DNA of 54,499 bases from CAYZXT01 sp964482515 (GCA_964482515.1 CAYZXT010000016.1:1-54499), one strand, 5' to 3'; positions 33,528 through 42,274 are shown, counted from the stretch's first letter. The notes: generated by a model from the sequence alone, not told the origin. Made by a program: numbers and translations.

Positions 33528-35254
33528 TTTTTCTTGAACACGTCTCGCAGGATAGCGTCGGCCAGGTTCTTTGCGATCAGCCTGTTCCCGAACTCCGTGC
33601 AATGCCCGAAGTCTCCCGCGAACAAGTCCGTGAAAATGTCAGTGGGCGGGCGTGTTTTGAGGGCGTGGACGAAATTGTCAATGTTCTCGACGTAGAGGAC
33701 GCGGTTGTCATCGCCGAGCATTCGCACGAGTCCCTCCAGCGGCCTCATGGGGTACTGCATACAAACGAGCTTGATGTTCCTTTTTAAAACGAGGTCTTTA
33801 ACTTTCCTATAGTTGCGGATCGTCGCCATGGGAGGATACGCCTGCATTTTTTGTCCGCGCTCCCCGGCCCAGTAGCCGCCCATCAGCGCGTTTCCCTGGG
33901 ATTCGATTTCCGCGGCCTTATTGTTTTCACCCAGGGCCCGATAAACCTTTTCCAGTTCAAAGTACGTCCATGTGTTTGCAGGGTCAATCTTGATCGCGGC
34001 CTTAAAAGAGTCGACCGCGTTTTTGAATTTTTGGTGGTTGTAATAGAGGCGGCCGAGCTGAAGGTGCGTGTCAAATCTTTCGGGGTGGATTTTTATGGCG
34101 GTTAAATAGGCTGCTTCCGATTGAGCGAATTTCCCTGAATCCTGATACAGGTCCGCCAGCGCCTTATACAACGACGCGTCATTGGGGACGGTTTTCAGCC
34201 CGGCTTGGAAGATCGACTCCGCTTTCTCCGCGTCCCCGTTCGCCCCGTAAAGCCAGCCCAGGCAGAAATAGTAGTGAGAATTATGGGGATCAAATTTGAT
34301 GGCCGATGCAAACGCGGCTTTGGCTTTTTCGAATTCAAAACGATAGTTGTGGATGTACCCCATCCTGAAATGGAAATCCGCGCTGGCGGGAAATCGTCCA
34401 ATTGCCTGCGTGAAAATTTTTTCGGCCTCTTCAATCCTTCCAACGCGGGCGTAAAAGTCCATCAATTCGGCATAAAACCATTGAACGCTATCGGCGTCCA
34501 TAAGTTCTATCCCGGCCTTGAGCACGGCCTCCTCTTTTTCAAGGTCCCTGGTGGCCAGATACAGCGCTTGCAGCGATCTGTAGGCCTCCGGGTTTTTGGG
34601 GTCGGCCCTCATCGCCGCGTTAAACAGCCTCTCGGCTTGCTCAAGGTCTCCCTTGTCGCGCATCGCATTCCCCGCCGCAACGTAGTTATGGGCGTCACCC
34701 TTGGCGGCGCTGGGACCGTCACTGATGTTTGAGAACGCTGTCCGCTTTCGGTTCTTTAGGCCGTCGGCAATGTATGTCGCCAGCTTATTGACTCGGGTTT
34801 CTTTCAACATCAGGGCAATCCTGCTGCCGGCCTTGTCCTCGGGTTCGGATGAATCCTTCCATATCCACGCGTAGTCGTTGGCCCCCATCATCGTGACGAC
34901 CATGTGCGGGCGGAACTCTTCCAGGTGGTCGTCCAATCTCGACAGGATTGCGCCGGTATGGGTGCCTGACAATCCGGCGTCGATGACTTTGAAGGCCATT
35001 CCCGCGTTCGCGTCGTTGAGTTCCTTCTCGAGGAGGGGCGGCCACTGCCTCGAAGTTGTGGATTCTCCCAGGCAAAGGATCCGGTACAACCCTTCCGCGT
35101 CGACATTCCGCCGATTTCCAATTTTCTGGCCTGCCGATAAGATGATCCCGCCCAGCCGGAATCCTGCCTCCACAAAAAGAAGCGCGAGGAGGACACCGAA
35201 GAAAACAAGGCTCGCTTTTATGAAGCAGGTCTTTATGTGAAAACGCGTTTGCAC
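33524..35254 (-). CDS. membrane-anchored SGNH-hydrolase with inserted TPR repeats, paralogue 3
   Basis: This 576-residue product is the longest and first-transcribed of the three. TM at about 14-35 (ASLVFFGVLLALLFVEAG), block I LCLGESTTSRQWPP (about 62), block III MMGANDYAWIWKD (about 126), block V GDFGHCTEFGNRLIAKNL (about 548). About eight TPR units lie between blocks III and V (for example YFCLGWLYGANGDAEKAESI, LYKALADLYQDSGKFAQSEA). The start is five bases after the holin-IV-like gene. The differing repeat numbers among the copies suggest that TPR units were gained or lost after duplication. Confidence 0.85.
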   Translation of the reverse strand: MQTRFHIKTCFIKASLVFFGVLLALLFVEAGFRLGGIILSAGQKIGNRRNVDAEGLYRILCLGESTTSRQWPPLLEKELNDANAGMAFKVIDAGLSGTHTGAILSRLDDHLEEFRPHMVVTMMGANDYAWIWKDSSEPEDKAGSRIALMLKETRVNKLATYIADGLKNRKRTAFSNISDGPSAAKGDAHNYVAAGNAMRDKGDLEQAERLFNAAMRADPKNPEAYRSLQALYLATRDLEKEEAVLKAGIELMDADSVQWFYAELMDFYARVGRIEEAEKIFTQAIGRFPASADFHFRMGYIHNYRFEFEKAKAAFASAIKFDPHNSHYYFCLGWLYGANGDAEKAESIFQAGLKTVPNDASLYKALADLYQDSGKFAQSEAAYLTAIKIHPERFDTHLQLGRLYYNHQKFKNAVDSFKAAIKIDPANTWTYFELEKVYRALGENNKAAEIESQGNALMGGYWAGERGQKMQAYPPMATIRNYRKVKDLVLKRNIKLVCMQYPMRPLEGLVRMLGDDNRVLYVENIDNFVHALKTRPPTDIFTDLFAGDFGHCTEFGNRLIAKNLADAILRDVFKKK

Positions 35255-35258
35255 GGAG

Positions 35259-35591
35259 TCAAACGAGCGCGTTAAGGAAGGAGGAAACGAGGGAGAGGAT
35301 GAGGCTGTAAAGCAGCGCCCACAAAAAGCCGTCCACCTGGAACCCCTCGACCAAATGACCGGCGAGCATCACCATCAGCGCGTTCAGCACGAAGAGGAAA
35401 AGACCCAGCGTTATGATGGTCAGCGGCAACGTGAGCAGGACGAGGAGGGGTTTCAGGGAGACGTTCAGTAGCCCGATGACGATGGCGACCACGAGGGCGG
35501 TCGTGATGTTTTGGACGTGGACGCCGCGCAGCAGATAGGCGCCGGTCAGGACCGCCAGCGTGTTGATGGAGAGGGCAACGAGGAGTCTCAC
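35259..35591 (-). CDS. phage-holin family IV (YvlD-like) membrane protein
   Basis: The 110-residue protein has four TM segments (LLVALSINTLAVLTGAYLL, ALVVAIVIGLLNVSLKPLLV, LPLTIITLGLFLFVLNALMV, FLWALLYSLILSLVSSFL). The GLLNVSLKPLL-x-LTLPLTIITLGLF pattern is the hallmark of the holin-IV/YvlD family. These are chromosomal membrane proteins of unknown function, not necessarily phage-derived. It overlaps the upstream hypothetical gene by four bases and is five bases ahead of SGNH-TPR paralogue 3. Confidence 0.9.
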   Translation of the reverse strand: MRLLVALSINTLAVLTGAYLLRGVHVQNITTALVVAIVIGLLNVSLKPLLVLLTLPLTIITLGLFLFVLNALMVMLAGHLVEGFQVDGFLWALLYSLILSLVSSFLNALV

Positions 35592-35929
35592 TGCTTCAGT
35601 TTAAGTGTGGGGAATATGCTTTGAAGCGTTTTCCAGAGGGCGGTTTGAACGTGTTCTTCCGATTTCTTGGAGAGGCGCAAAGTGTTGAGGTTTAATCCGA
35701 TGCGGGCGGGGATGTAATAGATGCGGTCGCGCAGCCAGCGGATTTCCTGAGGGGTGTTGGGCCATTCCACCTGCTCCTTATAGTCGGCGATCTCCGTGGC
35801 GATGTCCATGAGGCGGTTTTTGCCCATTTTGCCGGAAATCTTGCCGCCGAGCTTTTTGGAGAGATTGTTCAGGACGGATTGGATAGCATCTTCTTTTTTC
35901 ATGGGTTGCTTTTTTCGGGTGTTAGCCAT
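35588..35929 (-). CDS. small basic hypothetical protein
   Basis: The 113-residue protein is rich in Lys and Arg with no TM. The N-terminal third is highly basic (RKKQPMKKEDAIQSVLNNL, KLGGKISGKMGKNRL); the rest contains WPNTPQEIRWLRDRIYYIPA and LRLSKKSEEHVQTALWKTL. I do not recognise a family. It is the first gene of the minus run leading into the holin-IV and SGNH-TPR genes and overlaps the holin gene by four bases. The 122 bases before it (35930-36051) hold no gene or clear promoter that I can see. Confidence 0.6.
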   Translation of the reverse strand: MANTRKKQPMKKEDAIQSVLNNLSKKLGGKISGKMGKNRLMDIATEIADYKEQVEWPNTPQEIRWLRDRIYYIPARIGLNLNTLRLSKKSEEHVQTALWKTLQSIFPTLKLKQ

Positions 35930-36051
35930 CGCTTAGTCCTGCCTTTTCGAGGATAAAAGTATGAATACATCATAGCATTTCCGATGGGACTTGGCTTGTC
36001 CGAGGCGGTCCCCGCCGGCGGCCAAGGAAGTTTACATGGCGGCGGGCCGCG

Positions 36052-38133
36052 TTATTCCTGCAGTTTGCCGATGCGACAGGACGGGTAATAGTGGGCCAGG
36101 ATCTCCGTGTATTTCTTTTTCTCCTGGGCCATGCCCATGGCGCCGGACTGGCAGAACCCCACGCCGTGCCCCCATCCGCCGCCCCAGATCAAAAAGAGCG
36201 CCGGCCGCCCCGCCTCCTGAATGGTTTGGATGGTGATGAGGGTGCTGCGCATTCCGCCCGGCGCCAGCAGGTAACGAATGCGGTGTTCCTGATCCAGCGT
36301 TATGCGTTGCTTCGACCCGATGATTTCGACCGTCAACGCGTGGCCGGATTGCGCCCGCCGCCTCACGATCACGCCCGAGACTTTTCCCAGGCCAGGGTAT
36401 GAATTTTTCAAGCGATCCTCCAGGGCCCGCGCCGACACGATCCGGGCCCAGCGGAACTCGGCCAGGGACGTGCTTTTGGACGGTCGGCAATAAACCTGGG
36501 GCAGGCCTTTGAGCCACCATTCAAAGCCGAAAGGCGAGGAAGGGGCGGCCAGTTCCGGTGGGCCGTCAATGGTTGTTTCCCAGTAAGGCGCGCCGCCCCA
36601 TTTCTCCAATTCCGTCCCGGAGATCGTTCGACCGCCGCAGTTGGAGGAATAAACGGTATGGGCGACCTTCCCGCGGTAGACCATCACTTCCTCCGCCGTA
36701 TCGTAAACGGCTTTCTGGGCGCGCGGGGATTCGGTCGCGACGCCGCGGTAGACCTGGCAATGCTGATCGTCGCAGAGGTCGTATCCTTTCTCATGGAAAC
36801 GGCCCAGGATCGCCACGGAGCGGCAAAGGACCGCTTGGGCCTTCATGGCTTCCAGCGGGGCGGCGGGCGTTATCTCCGCCGGAACGACGGAGGTGAGATA
36901 CTCCCGCATGGGGACCTGGTTGACCACAATGATCCCGCTCTCGGAGGGATGGATTTCGATAATCCCCCGGAAACGCCGCTTCCAACTGACGACATCCGCC
37001 GGGTCCTCGGCTTCATGGGTTTTCTGGACGATGAACGTCGCCTTGAAGGCGCGCGGCACGAAAGAGATCAACTTGTCGCTCAGGCGCTCCCTGCCGCCCG
37101 ACGGAAATATCCGGTAGAAAAGGCCGTCCTCCCCCTGCCGGATCGTCCACGGGTCGTCGCCGTTGCCGTTCCGGATCTTGACGGCTTCAGTCCCCTCAAA
37201 AAGGTCGAATTCGCTGGAGCAGGTGATCGTCGTTTCGCCGCAGGGCAAGGGCCGGCCCAGGCGGTCGGTCCCCAGTCCGATCCGGACGGCGGGCAGGCGT
37301 TTGCGGAAAAAAGGGGTGGGCGTTTTTTGTTTGACTTCGTCTTTGTCGATCAGCGGCGTGGGTTCCCGCCGGCGCTCCGCGGCGCTCTCGGGGTAAAGCG
37401 GCTCCGCATCCGGCTGAAAAAGCCAGCGAACGGTGCGCAGGAGGGACCCGCTGCCCGGCATGGCGCGCAGCAGGCGGCGCAGCCAGAAGACCCGGGCGCC
37501 GCGGCCTTCGATGCGCGCGTTCAGGTCCAGCCAGGCCGACTTGGCTTCGGTCAGGGAGGAGTCCTTGAGGAGCGCTTTCTGATAAAGGGTGAGGGCGGGC
37601 TTCTCGTTTTCCATCCGCTCGAAAAGCCTTCCGGCCAGGTAATAGGCGATCGCCGCGTCCGGGAACGTGGAGAGGGTTTTCTGATAAATGGCCAAAGCTT
37701 CCGTGAAGTCGTTCTGCTTGGCGTAGGCCCAGGCCAGGCCGAGGTGGGACTCCCAGGAGTTGGGATCCTCGTTTATGGATATCTTGAAGAAATGGATGGC
37801 GCGGTTGTAGGATTCCTGCGCGAAATATAGCCAGCCCATGGTCCTGTGCACGAAGGGGGAGTTGTGCATGAAGGATTCGCAGCGTGTGATTTCCAGCAGC
37901 GCGTCGTCGAGCCGACCGAGCTGGTTGAAGAGGACCGCCCGGTCCAACAGGGCTTCCGGATAGCGCGGGTCGCTTTCGGGGACGTCGCCGTAGCGCTGGA
38001 GGGCCAGTTCAAGATTTCCTTGGAAGTACGCTTGCCGGGCGTCGGAGAAGGGGTCGGGCGCGGGGTTCTGCGCGTGGAGAGGGCGGGTGATGACGATGAG
38101 GACAGCGGCTAAAACGAGAGGGGAGATTTTCAC
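36052..38133 (-). CDS. secreted TPR-SpoIID/LytB-domain protein
   Basis: The 693-residue product has a signal peptide (LVLAAVLIVITRPLHA). TPR-like repeats follow at about 28-210 (DARQAYFQGNLELALQRYGD, MGWLYFAQESYNRAIHFFK, YLAGRLFERMENEKPALTLY). After a linker with an SH3-like stretch comes a SpoIID domain from about 405: MREYLTSVVPAEITP, CDDQHCQVYRGVATES (about 455), VYSSNCGGRT (about 495) and the C-terminal WGGGWGHGVGFCQSGAMG (about 650). SpoIID-type enzymes are lytic transglycosylases acting on stem-stripped glycans, which fits the amidase elsewhere in the window. It is the last gene of a five-gene minus operon. Confidence 0.9.
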   Translation of the reverse strand: MKISPLVLAAVLIVITRPLHAQNPAPDPFSDARQAYFQGNLELALQRYGDVPESDPRYPEALLDRAVLFNQLGRLDDALLEITRCESFMHNSPFVHRTMGWLYFAQESYNRAIHFFKISINEDPNSWESHLGLAWAYAKQNDFTEALAIYQKTLSTFPDAAIAYYLAGRLFERMENEKPALTLYQKALLKDSSLTEAKSAWLDLNARIEGRGARVFWLRRLLRAMPGSGSLLRTVRWLFQPDAEPLYPESAAERRREPTPLIDKDEVKQKTPTPFFRKRLPAVRIGLGTDRLGRPLPCGETTITCSSEFDLFEGTEAVKIRNGNGDDPWTIRQGEDGLFYRIFPSGGRERLSDKLISFVPRAFKATFIVQKTHEAEDPADVVSWKRRFRGIIEIHPSESGIIVVNQVPMREYLTSVVPAEITPAAPLEAMKAQAVLCRSVAILGRFHEKGYDLCDDQHCQVYRGVATESPRAQKAVYDTAEEVMVYRGKVAHTVYSSNCGGRTISGTELEKWGGAPYWETTIDGPPELAAPSSPFGFEWWLKGLPQVYCRPSKSTSLAEFRWARIVSARALEDRLKNSYPGLGKVSGVIVRRRAQSGHALTVEIIGSKQRITLDQEHRIRYLLAPGGMRSTLITIQTIQEAGRPALFLIWGGGWGHGVGFCQSGAMGMAQEKKKYTEILAHYYPSCRIGKLQE

Positions 38134-38144
38134 ATGTAAGAAAT

Positions 38145-38711
38145 CTATCGCGGAATCTTCAGTTTCTGGCCGCTCATGATCACGCTGAAGTCCGGCACCT
38201 TATGTTCGTTGGCCCGCCAAATCCGGACCCAGCCGCTGCCGCGGCCGTAGACTTCCGGCTTTTTGGCGATGTTCCACAGGTTGTCGCCGCGGCGCACCAC
38301 GTAGCTTTCGACCTTCGCCACAACGCCCCGCTCCGCCCGGTAGTCCATCCCGATTCCGCCCAACTCCCGGGTCACGTCTTCGGCCATGCTGCGCGCGTTG
38401 GAGAAATCCTCGGCGGTCACGGCGTCGTCGAACAGGTTCTTCGCGCGGCGGTAGGCGATGAAGGGCCCGGCCACCCGCGAATCGCGGGACATGGCCGACT
38501 GGAGGGCGTCCAGCGCCCGTTCCAGACTTTCCTTCGCGCGGGCGCGGGACTGCTCGAGATAGGCGGTGGCGTTCATGGCGGTATCGGATTGGAAAAAGGA
38601 GCGGATAGCGGACGCCGGCGGCGTCACGTTGCGCCAATGGCGGTAAACGACGAAGCCAAAAGCGGAGAGTATGAAGAAACTGATTATGAGATGGAGATTC
38701 GTGATCCTCAT
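38145..38711 (-). CDS. membrane-anchored LysM-domain protein
   Basis: The 188-residue product is taken from ATG 38711, with AGGA five bases upstream; a TTG directly before it would add one residue. The N-terminal TM (HLIISFFILSAFGFVVYRHW) is followed by a helical segment (about 50-120) and a C-terminal LysM domain (SYVVRRGDNLWNIAKKPEVYG and DFSVIMSGQKLKIPR). LysM binds the GlcNAc parts of peptidoglycan. It lies six bases after the MidA-type gene and eleven before the SpoIID gene, so wall binding and wall cutting are co-encoded. Confidence 0.9.
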   Translation of the reverse strand: MRITNLHLIISFFILSAFGFVVYRHWRNVTPPASAIRSFFQSDTAMNATAYLEQSRARAKESLERALDALQSAMSRDSRVAGPFIAYRRAKNLFDDAVTAEDFSNARSMAEDVTRELGGIGMDYRAERGVVAKVESYVVRRGDNLWNIAKKPEVYGRGSGWVRIWRANEHKVPDFSVIMSGQKLKIPR

Positions 38712-38717
38712 CAAATC

Positions 38718-39863
38718 CTATGCGGGCAGCGACGGCGTTTTCAGCCGTTGGATTCGGTTCAAGCGACCTCCGGACAATTCGGGAGTTCCCACGTTCTTTC
38801 CCTGCACCAGCACGTGAAAACGGCCGCCCATGGCGTTGGGATGGATCAGTTGCTGGACCTGGGACGCCGCCGCGATCCGCTCCGCCTCAGGGGCGCCCTC
38901 CACCAACCCGCGCAAAATTTGTTCGCCGCTGTTCAGGAGAAACGTCCCCTGGCTCGCGAAAATCAACGGCCGGATGTCCCGCTGTTCGCCGAGGGCCGCG
39001 ATCCTTCCGAAGTCCACCAGCGCGGTCAGGTCGCATTCTCCGATGTCTTCAAAGGGACCGTCACGCCGCTCGTGCTTGCGGTAGACCTGAAGCGTTCCCT
39101 CGGTCCGAGTCTCGCGGTAGAGGTCCGGCGACGGTTCGCCGTAGTCCACGCTGAGGATGAAGCCGCGCGAGAGAATTCTGTCGAGTTCCGCCATCGTCTC
39201 GTCGAGCGCCAGGCAGACTTCGGCCTTCTGGCCTTCCACGAGCGAGACGCCCCGCTCCCGGAAGTATGCCGCCAATTTCGGGGTCGACGGATCGCCCGGC
39301 TCTTCCAACAGACGTCCGCCGGACTCGCGGACGAAGAGCTCGCGCAGCGTCCCGTTATCCCAAAGAACCCGGTGGAAGGGCAGCGCGTCGAAAAATTCAT
39401 TGGAGAAAACGCAACCTTCCACGCCGGAAACGTGTTCCAATGCGTCTAGGCTATCAAAAAATTTCACTCGAGGAAACCGGGAAAGTCGCCGTCGGGCGAG
39501 ATTCAGCGCGAAGGGGCTGGTTTCCACCAGGCAATAGGTGAGGCCCGCGTGGCGGTCCTTGGCCTGAAACGCCTGGAGGACCTGCTCCGCCAGGCCGCCG
39601 TCGCCCGCGCCCAGCTCCACCAGCGTGAACTTTCCGGAGCCGTGGTGGTCCCACATCTCGCAGAAGGTTTCCGTCAACAGCTTTCCGAAAAGCCCGCCGA
39701 CGTGGGCGCTGGTGAAGAAATCCCCCTGCCGTCCGGTCTTCAGCGGGCCCGTCATGTAGTAGCCGTACTGCGGGTGGAAGAGAGCCCATTGCATGAATTC
39801 CTTGAACGTCACTCGCCCGCGCCGCTTCACTTCGTTGAGGACCAGTTCGTGGAGAGGCTTCAT
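38718..39863 (-). CDS. SAM-dependent methyltransferase, MidA/NDUFAF7 family
   Basis: The 381-residue product has the family N-terminus (FMQWALFHPQYGYYMTG at about 23, GDFFTSAHVGGLFG at about 47), SAM-binding motif I VELGAGDGGLAEQVL (about 81), VFSNEFFDALPFHR (about 150) and SVDYGEPSPDLY (about 236). Mitochondrial NDUFAF7 methylates an Arg of a complex I subunit; the role of bacterial members is not settled. It overlaps queG upstream by four bases and precedes the LysM gene. Confidence 0.9.
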   Translation of the reverse strand: MKPLHELVLNEVKRRGRVTFKEFMQWALFHPQYGYYMTGPLKTGRQGDFFTSAHVGGLFGKLLTETFCEMWDHHGSGKFTLVELGAGDGGLAEQVLQAFQAKDRHAGLTYCLVETSPFALNLARRRLSRFPRVKFFDSLDALEHVSGVEGCVFSNEFFDALPFHRVLWDNGTLRELFVRESGGRLLEEPGDPSTPKLAAYFRERGVSLVEGQKAEVCLALDETMAELDRILSRGFILSVDYGEPSPDLYRETRTEGTLQVYRKHERRDGPFEDIGECDLTALVDFGRIAALGEQRDIRPLIFASQGTFLLNSGEQILRGLVEGAPEAERIAAASQVQQLIHPNAMGGRFHVLVQGKNVGTPELSGGRLNRIQRLKTPSLPA

Positions 39864-40996
39864 GCGGGTTGGGGGGAAGCGTCCAGCGTCGCGCGGATTT
39901 CGAATTGGACCCGGGGATCGTATTCACGGGCCAGCGCGGCGTCCAGCGCGCGGCGGACGTTTTCCGAGGGAAATTGTCCGAGGGCCCAGGCCGAGTGGCC
40001 GCGCACGATGGGTTCGGCGTCCCAAAGACAGTCCATCATCGCGGGCATCAGCTCTTCGGCTTTTCGGTTGGCCGCGACGAGGCAGGCGTTGCGGACCAAT
40101 CCCGCGCGCTTGGCCCGCAGTAGCGGCGTGTCGCGGAAGCGGGCCTTGAATTCCTGCGGGGTCTTGAGTCGGAGCACGTCCGCCAGCGGAACCCAGGCCC
40201 CGGTGCCGTTCTCCGCGCGGAGCTCCGGCCACCGGGTTTCCTTGGCGCGGGCGTTGAAGGGGCAGACGTCCTGGCAGTCGTCGCAGCCGAAAAGCCAATC
40301 GCCCAGCTTGTCGCGGAATTCCAACGGGACCCAACCGCGGTTCTCGATGGTGTGGTAGGCGATGCAGCGCCGCGCGTCCAGCTGGAACGGTACGTCGAGG
40401 GCGTTGGTCGGGCAGGCGGTCTGACACTCAATGCAGTTGCCGCAGCCCTGGGATATGGGTTCGTCGCCGGGGAGCGCGACGTTGATCAAAAGTTCGGTGA
40501 GAAAAATGAAAGAGCCGGCGCGGGGCGCGATGACGTTGGTGTTCTTTCCGACGAAGCCGAGGCCGGCGCGGCGGGCGAAGGCGCGTTCCAACAGCGGCTG
40601 CGCGTCCAGGGCGTGGCGGGTCTTCAGGCCCGGCCCGAAGTTTTTTTCCAGCGCCGCGCGGAACTCCTCCACGCGCTTCGTGATGACGTCGTGGTAGTCC
40701 AAGCCCCAGGCGTAGCGCGCCACACGCCCGGAGGGGACGCCGGGGCGAGGCGGCAGCGGGCCTTGGAAATAACTGACGCCGAGGGTGAGGAGGCTGAGGG
40801 CTTCGGGGAGGAGTTGCTGGGGGTCGCTTCGCCGGTCGGGGTCTCGGGTGAGCCAGGCCATCTCCGCGGCCATGCCGTCGCGGCACCAGTCGCGGAAAAA
40901 ATCCCGGTCCTTTTCGGGGACCGCCACCGGCGTGACGGCCGCGAGGTCGAACCCGAATCGGCGCGCCAGGTCCTTCAGGTCATCGGCGGACGTCAT
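39860..40996 (-). CDS. queG: epoxyqueuosine reductase
   Basis: The 378-residue product starts at ATG 40996, overlapping the glycerophosphodiesterase stop. QueG features: YAWGLDYHDVITKRVE (about 98), GKNTNVIAPRAGSFIFLTEL (about 151), two 4Fe-4S motifs CGNCIECQTACP (about 185) and CDDCQDVCPFN (about 242), and a C-terminal HEAT-like part. It is a cobalamin-dependent enzyme that makes queuosine in tRNA from epoxyqueuosine. The need for B12 links to the cobalamin-binding-like gene at 51971. No other queuosine gene is in the window. Confidence 0.93.
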   Translation of the reverse strand: MTSADDLKDLARRFGFDLAAVTPVAVPEKDRDFFRDWCRDGMAAEMAWLTRDPDRRSDPQQLLPEALSLLTLGVSYFQGPLPPRPGVPSGRVARYAWGLDYHDVITKRVEEFRAALEKNFGPGLKTRHALDAQPLLERAFARRAGLGFVGKNTNVIAPRAGSFIFLTELLINVALPGDEPISQGCGNCIECQTACPTNALDVPFQLDARRCIAYHTIENRGWVPLEFRDKLGDWLFGCDDCQDVCPFNARAKETRWPELRAENGTGAWVPLADVLRLKTPQEFKARFRDTPLLRAKRAGLVRNACLVAANRKAEELMPAMMDCLWDAEPIVRGHSAWALGQFPSENVRRALDAALAREYDPRVQFEIRATLDASPQPA

Positions 40997-41736
40997 CCGA
41001 TGATCTTGGCGAGGCGGTCGGGGAAGTTCGTCGCGACGGCGTCCACGCCCAGCCGGACCATTTTCTTCATCTCGTCGGGTTCGTTCACGGTCCATGTGCC
41101 GAGGAAAAGCTTGTGCTTGCGGGCGAAGCGCGCCATGGCCGGCGTCACGAGGTGCCGCCGGGGGAAAATCCCGTCGGCGCGCATCGCTTTGACGCGCGCG
41201 AGCAAGTCTGGCAGTGGTTCGTGGAAAAGGATCCCGGCGCGGAGGGCGCGGTCGAGGATCTTCACGCGCTTGACCGAGCCGTGGTTGAAGGAGATCACGA
41301 TGGTCCGTCCGCCCATGTCGAATTTGTTCAGCGCCTTCACGGCCGCTTCTTCGATCCCGAGGTAGGGGACGTATTCCGTTTTCAGTTCGAGGACGAACCG
41401 CAAGGGCAGGCCGGACGCCGATCGTTTGGGTTTAATCCAAGCGAGCAAATCGTCCAGGGTGAGGATCTTTTGCCCGCGGAATTTCCGGTGAAACCAAGCG
41501 CCAGCGTCCAGTTTCTTGAGTTTGGACCAGGGGAGTTTCCCAACGAGGCCGGTGCCGCTGGTGGTCCGGTCCAGGGTTTCATCGTGGAGCACGACGAGCT
41601 TTTTATCTTTGGAGAGATGGACGTCGCATTCGAGGAAATCCGCGCCCATGCGCCGGCCCAAATCGAAAGAGGCGAGGGTGTTTTCCGGCGCGTGGCCCAT
41701 GGCGCCGCGGTGTCCGATGATGAGGGGTTTGTTCAT
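40993..41736 (-). CDS. glycerophosphodiester phosphodiesterase
   Basis: The 247-residue product has the GDPD motifs: IIGHRGAMGHAPENTLASF at residues 6-24, DFLECDVHLSKDKKLVVLHD at 33-52, TLDRTTSGTG, and VAFIS-type strands further on (TIVISFNHGS at about 144, VNEPDEMKKMVRLGVDAV near the end). It hydrolyses glycerophosphodiesters to glycerol-3-phosphate and an alcohol. No signal peptide is present, so it is cytoplasmic (UgpQ-like). It is first in the five-gene minus operon with queG, midA, lysM and spoIID. Confidence 0.93.
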   Translation of the reverse strand: MNKPLIIGHRGAMGHAPENTLASFDLGRRMGADFLECDVHLSKDKKLVVLHDETLDRTTSGTGLVGKLPWSKLKKLDAGAWFHRKFRGQKILTLDDLLAWIKPKRSASGLPLRFVLELKTEYVPYLGIEEAAVKALNKFDMGGRTIVISFNHGSVKRVKILDRALRAGILFHEPLPDLLARVKAMRADGIFPRRHLVTPAMARFARKHKLFLGTWTVNEPDEMKKMVRLGVDAVATNFPDRLAKIIG

Positions 41737-41792
41737 AAAGGAAGTTTAACAGAATCTCGACGGAGGGTAAAGGTTAGGATCGAATGTACGAG

Positions 41793-41887
41793 AAAGGACT
41801 CGTCTCTCCGAGGACACCGGACTGTCCCCCGTCAAAGACGGGGGCTGGGGGGAGGGTAGGTGTCCGCAGGAGGGAACGAGTCCTTTT
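41793..41887. repeat. nested palindromic element (structured leader or REP-like)
   Basis: Outer arms AAAGGACTCGT (41793-41803) and ACGAGTCCTTT (41876-41886), middle arms GGACACC and GGTGTCC, and an inner hairpin CCCCCGTC-aaa-GACGGGGG nest in one roughly 95-base structure. It lies 19 bases before the DUF423 ATG. The GGACTGTCCCCCGTC core recalls REP-type repeats, but its spot in a leader also allows a cis-acting RNA. Confidence 0.65.
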
Positions 41888-41905
41888 ATTTGCTAATCTC
41901 TTCAA

Positions 41906-42274
41906 ATGGAAAAAATATTCTTTCACGCGGGCTGTCTGTTCTCGTTCCTCGGCGTGGCGGCCGGTGCCTTCGGCGCGCACGCGCTCAAAAGCCGGATCGC
42001 GCCGGACCTCTTGACTGTTTTCGAGGTCGGCGTGCGGTACCAGATGTACCACGCTTTGTCTCTCCTGGCCTTGGCGTGGGCCTCGACCAGATGGTCCAAC
42101 GGTTTCGTCACGAGCTCGGGGTTTCTTTTCATGGCTGGCATCATCCTTTTCTCCGGAAGTTTGTATGCGTTGTCCCTGACCGGCGTCCGTATGTGGGGCG
42201 CCGTCACGCCGGCCGGGGGATTGCTGTTCCTCTTGGGATGGGGTTTTCTGGCCTTCGGGGTACTGAAAAAATAA
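41906..42274 (+). CDS. DUF423 membrane protein (YgdD-like)
   Basis: The 122-residue protein has four TM segments and the DUF423 signature: FLGVAAGAFGAHALKSR near residue 13, VRYQMYHALSLLALAW (about 42), FMAGIILFSGSLYALSLTG (about 75) and AVTPAGGLLFLLGW (about 98). The function is unknown. It stands alone on the plus strand between divergent and convergent genes, with the palindromic element directly upstream and a dispersed repeat downstream. No ribosome site is clear. Confidence 0.92.
   Translation: MEKIFFHAGCLFSFLGVAAGAFGAHALKSRIAPDLLTVFEVGVRYQMYHALSLLALAWASTRWSNGFVTSSGFLFMAGIILFSGSLYALSLTGVRMWGAVTPAGGLLFLLGWGFLAFGVLKK

Noticed and set aside
33528..33602. Upstream extension of SGNH-TPR paralogue 2
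   Set aside because: It is the tail of paralogue 3 read in another frame. The ATGA overlap at 33524-33527 gives the better start.
32022..35254. TPR genes as ordinary TPR scaffold proteins
   Set aside because: The GES, G-x-ND and DFGH blocks in all three copies at matching places show an SGNH hydrolase around the TPR part.
35259..35591. Holin-like protein as a sign of prophage
   Set aside because: The family is chromosomal (YvlD-like) and no phage structural, lysis or integrase gene is present.
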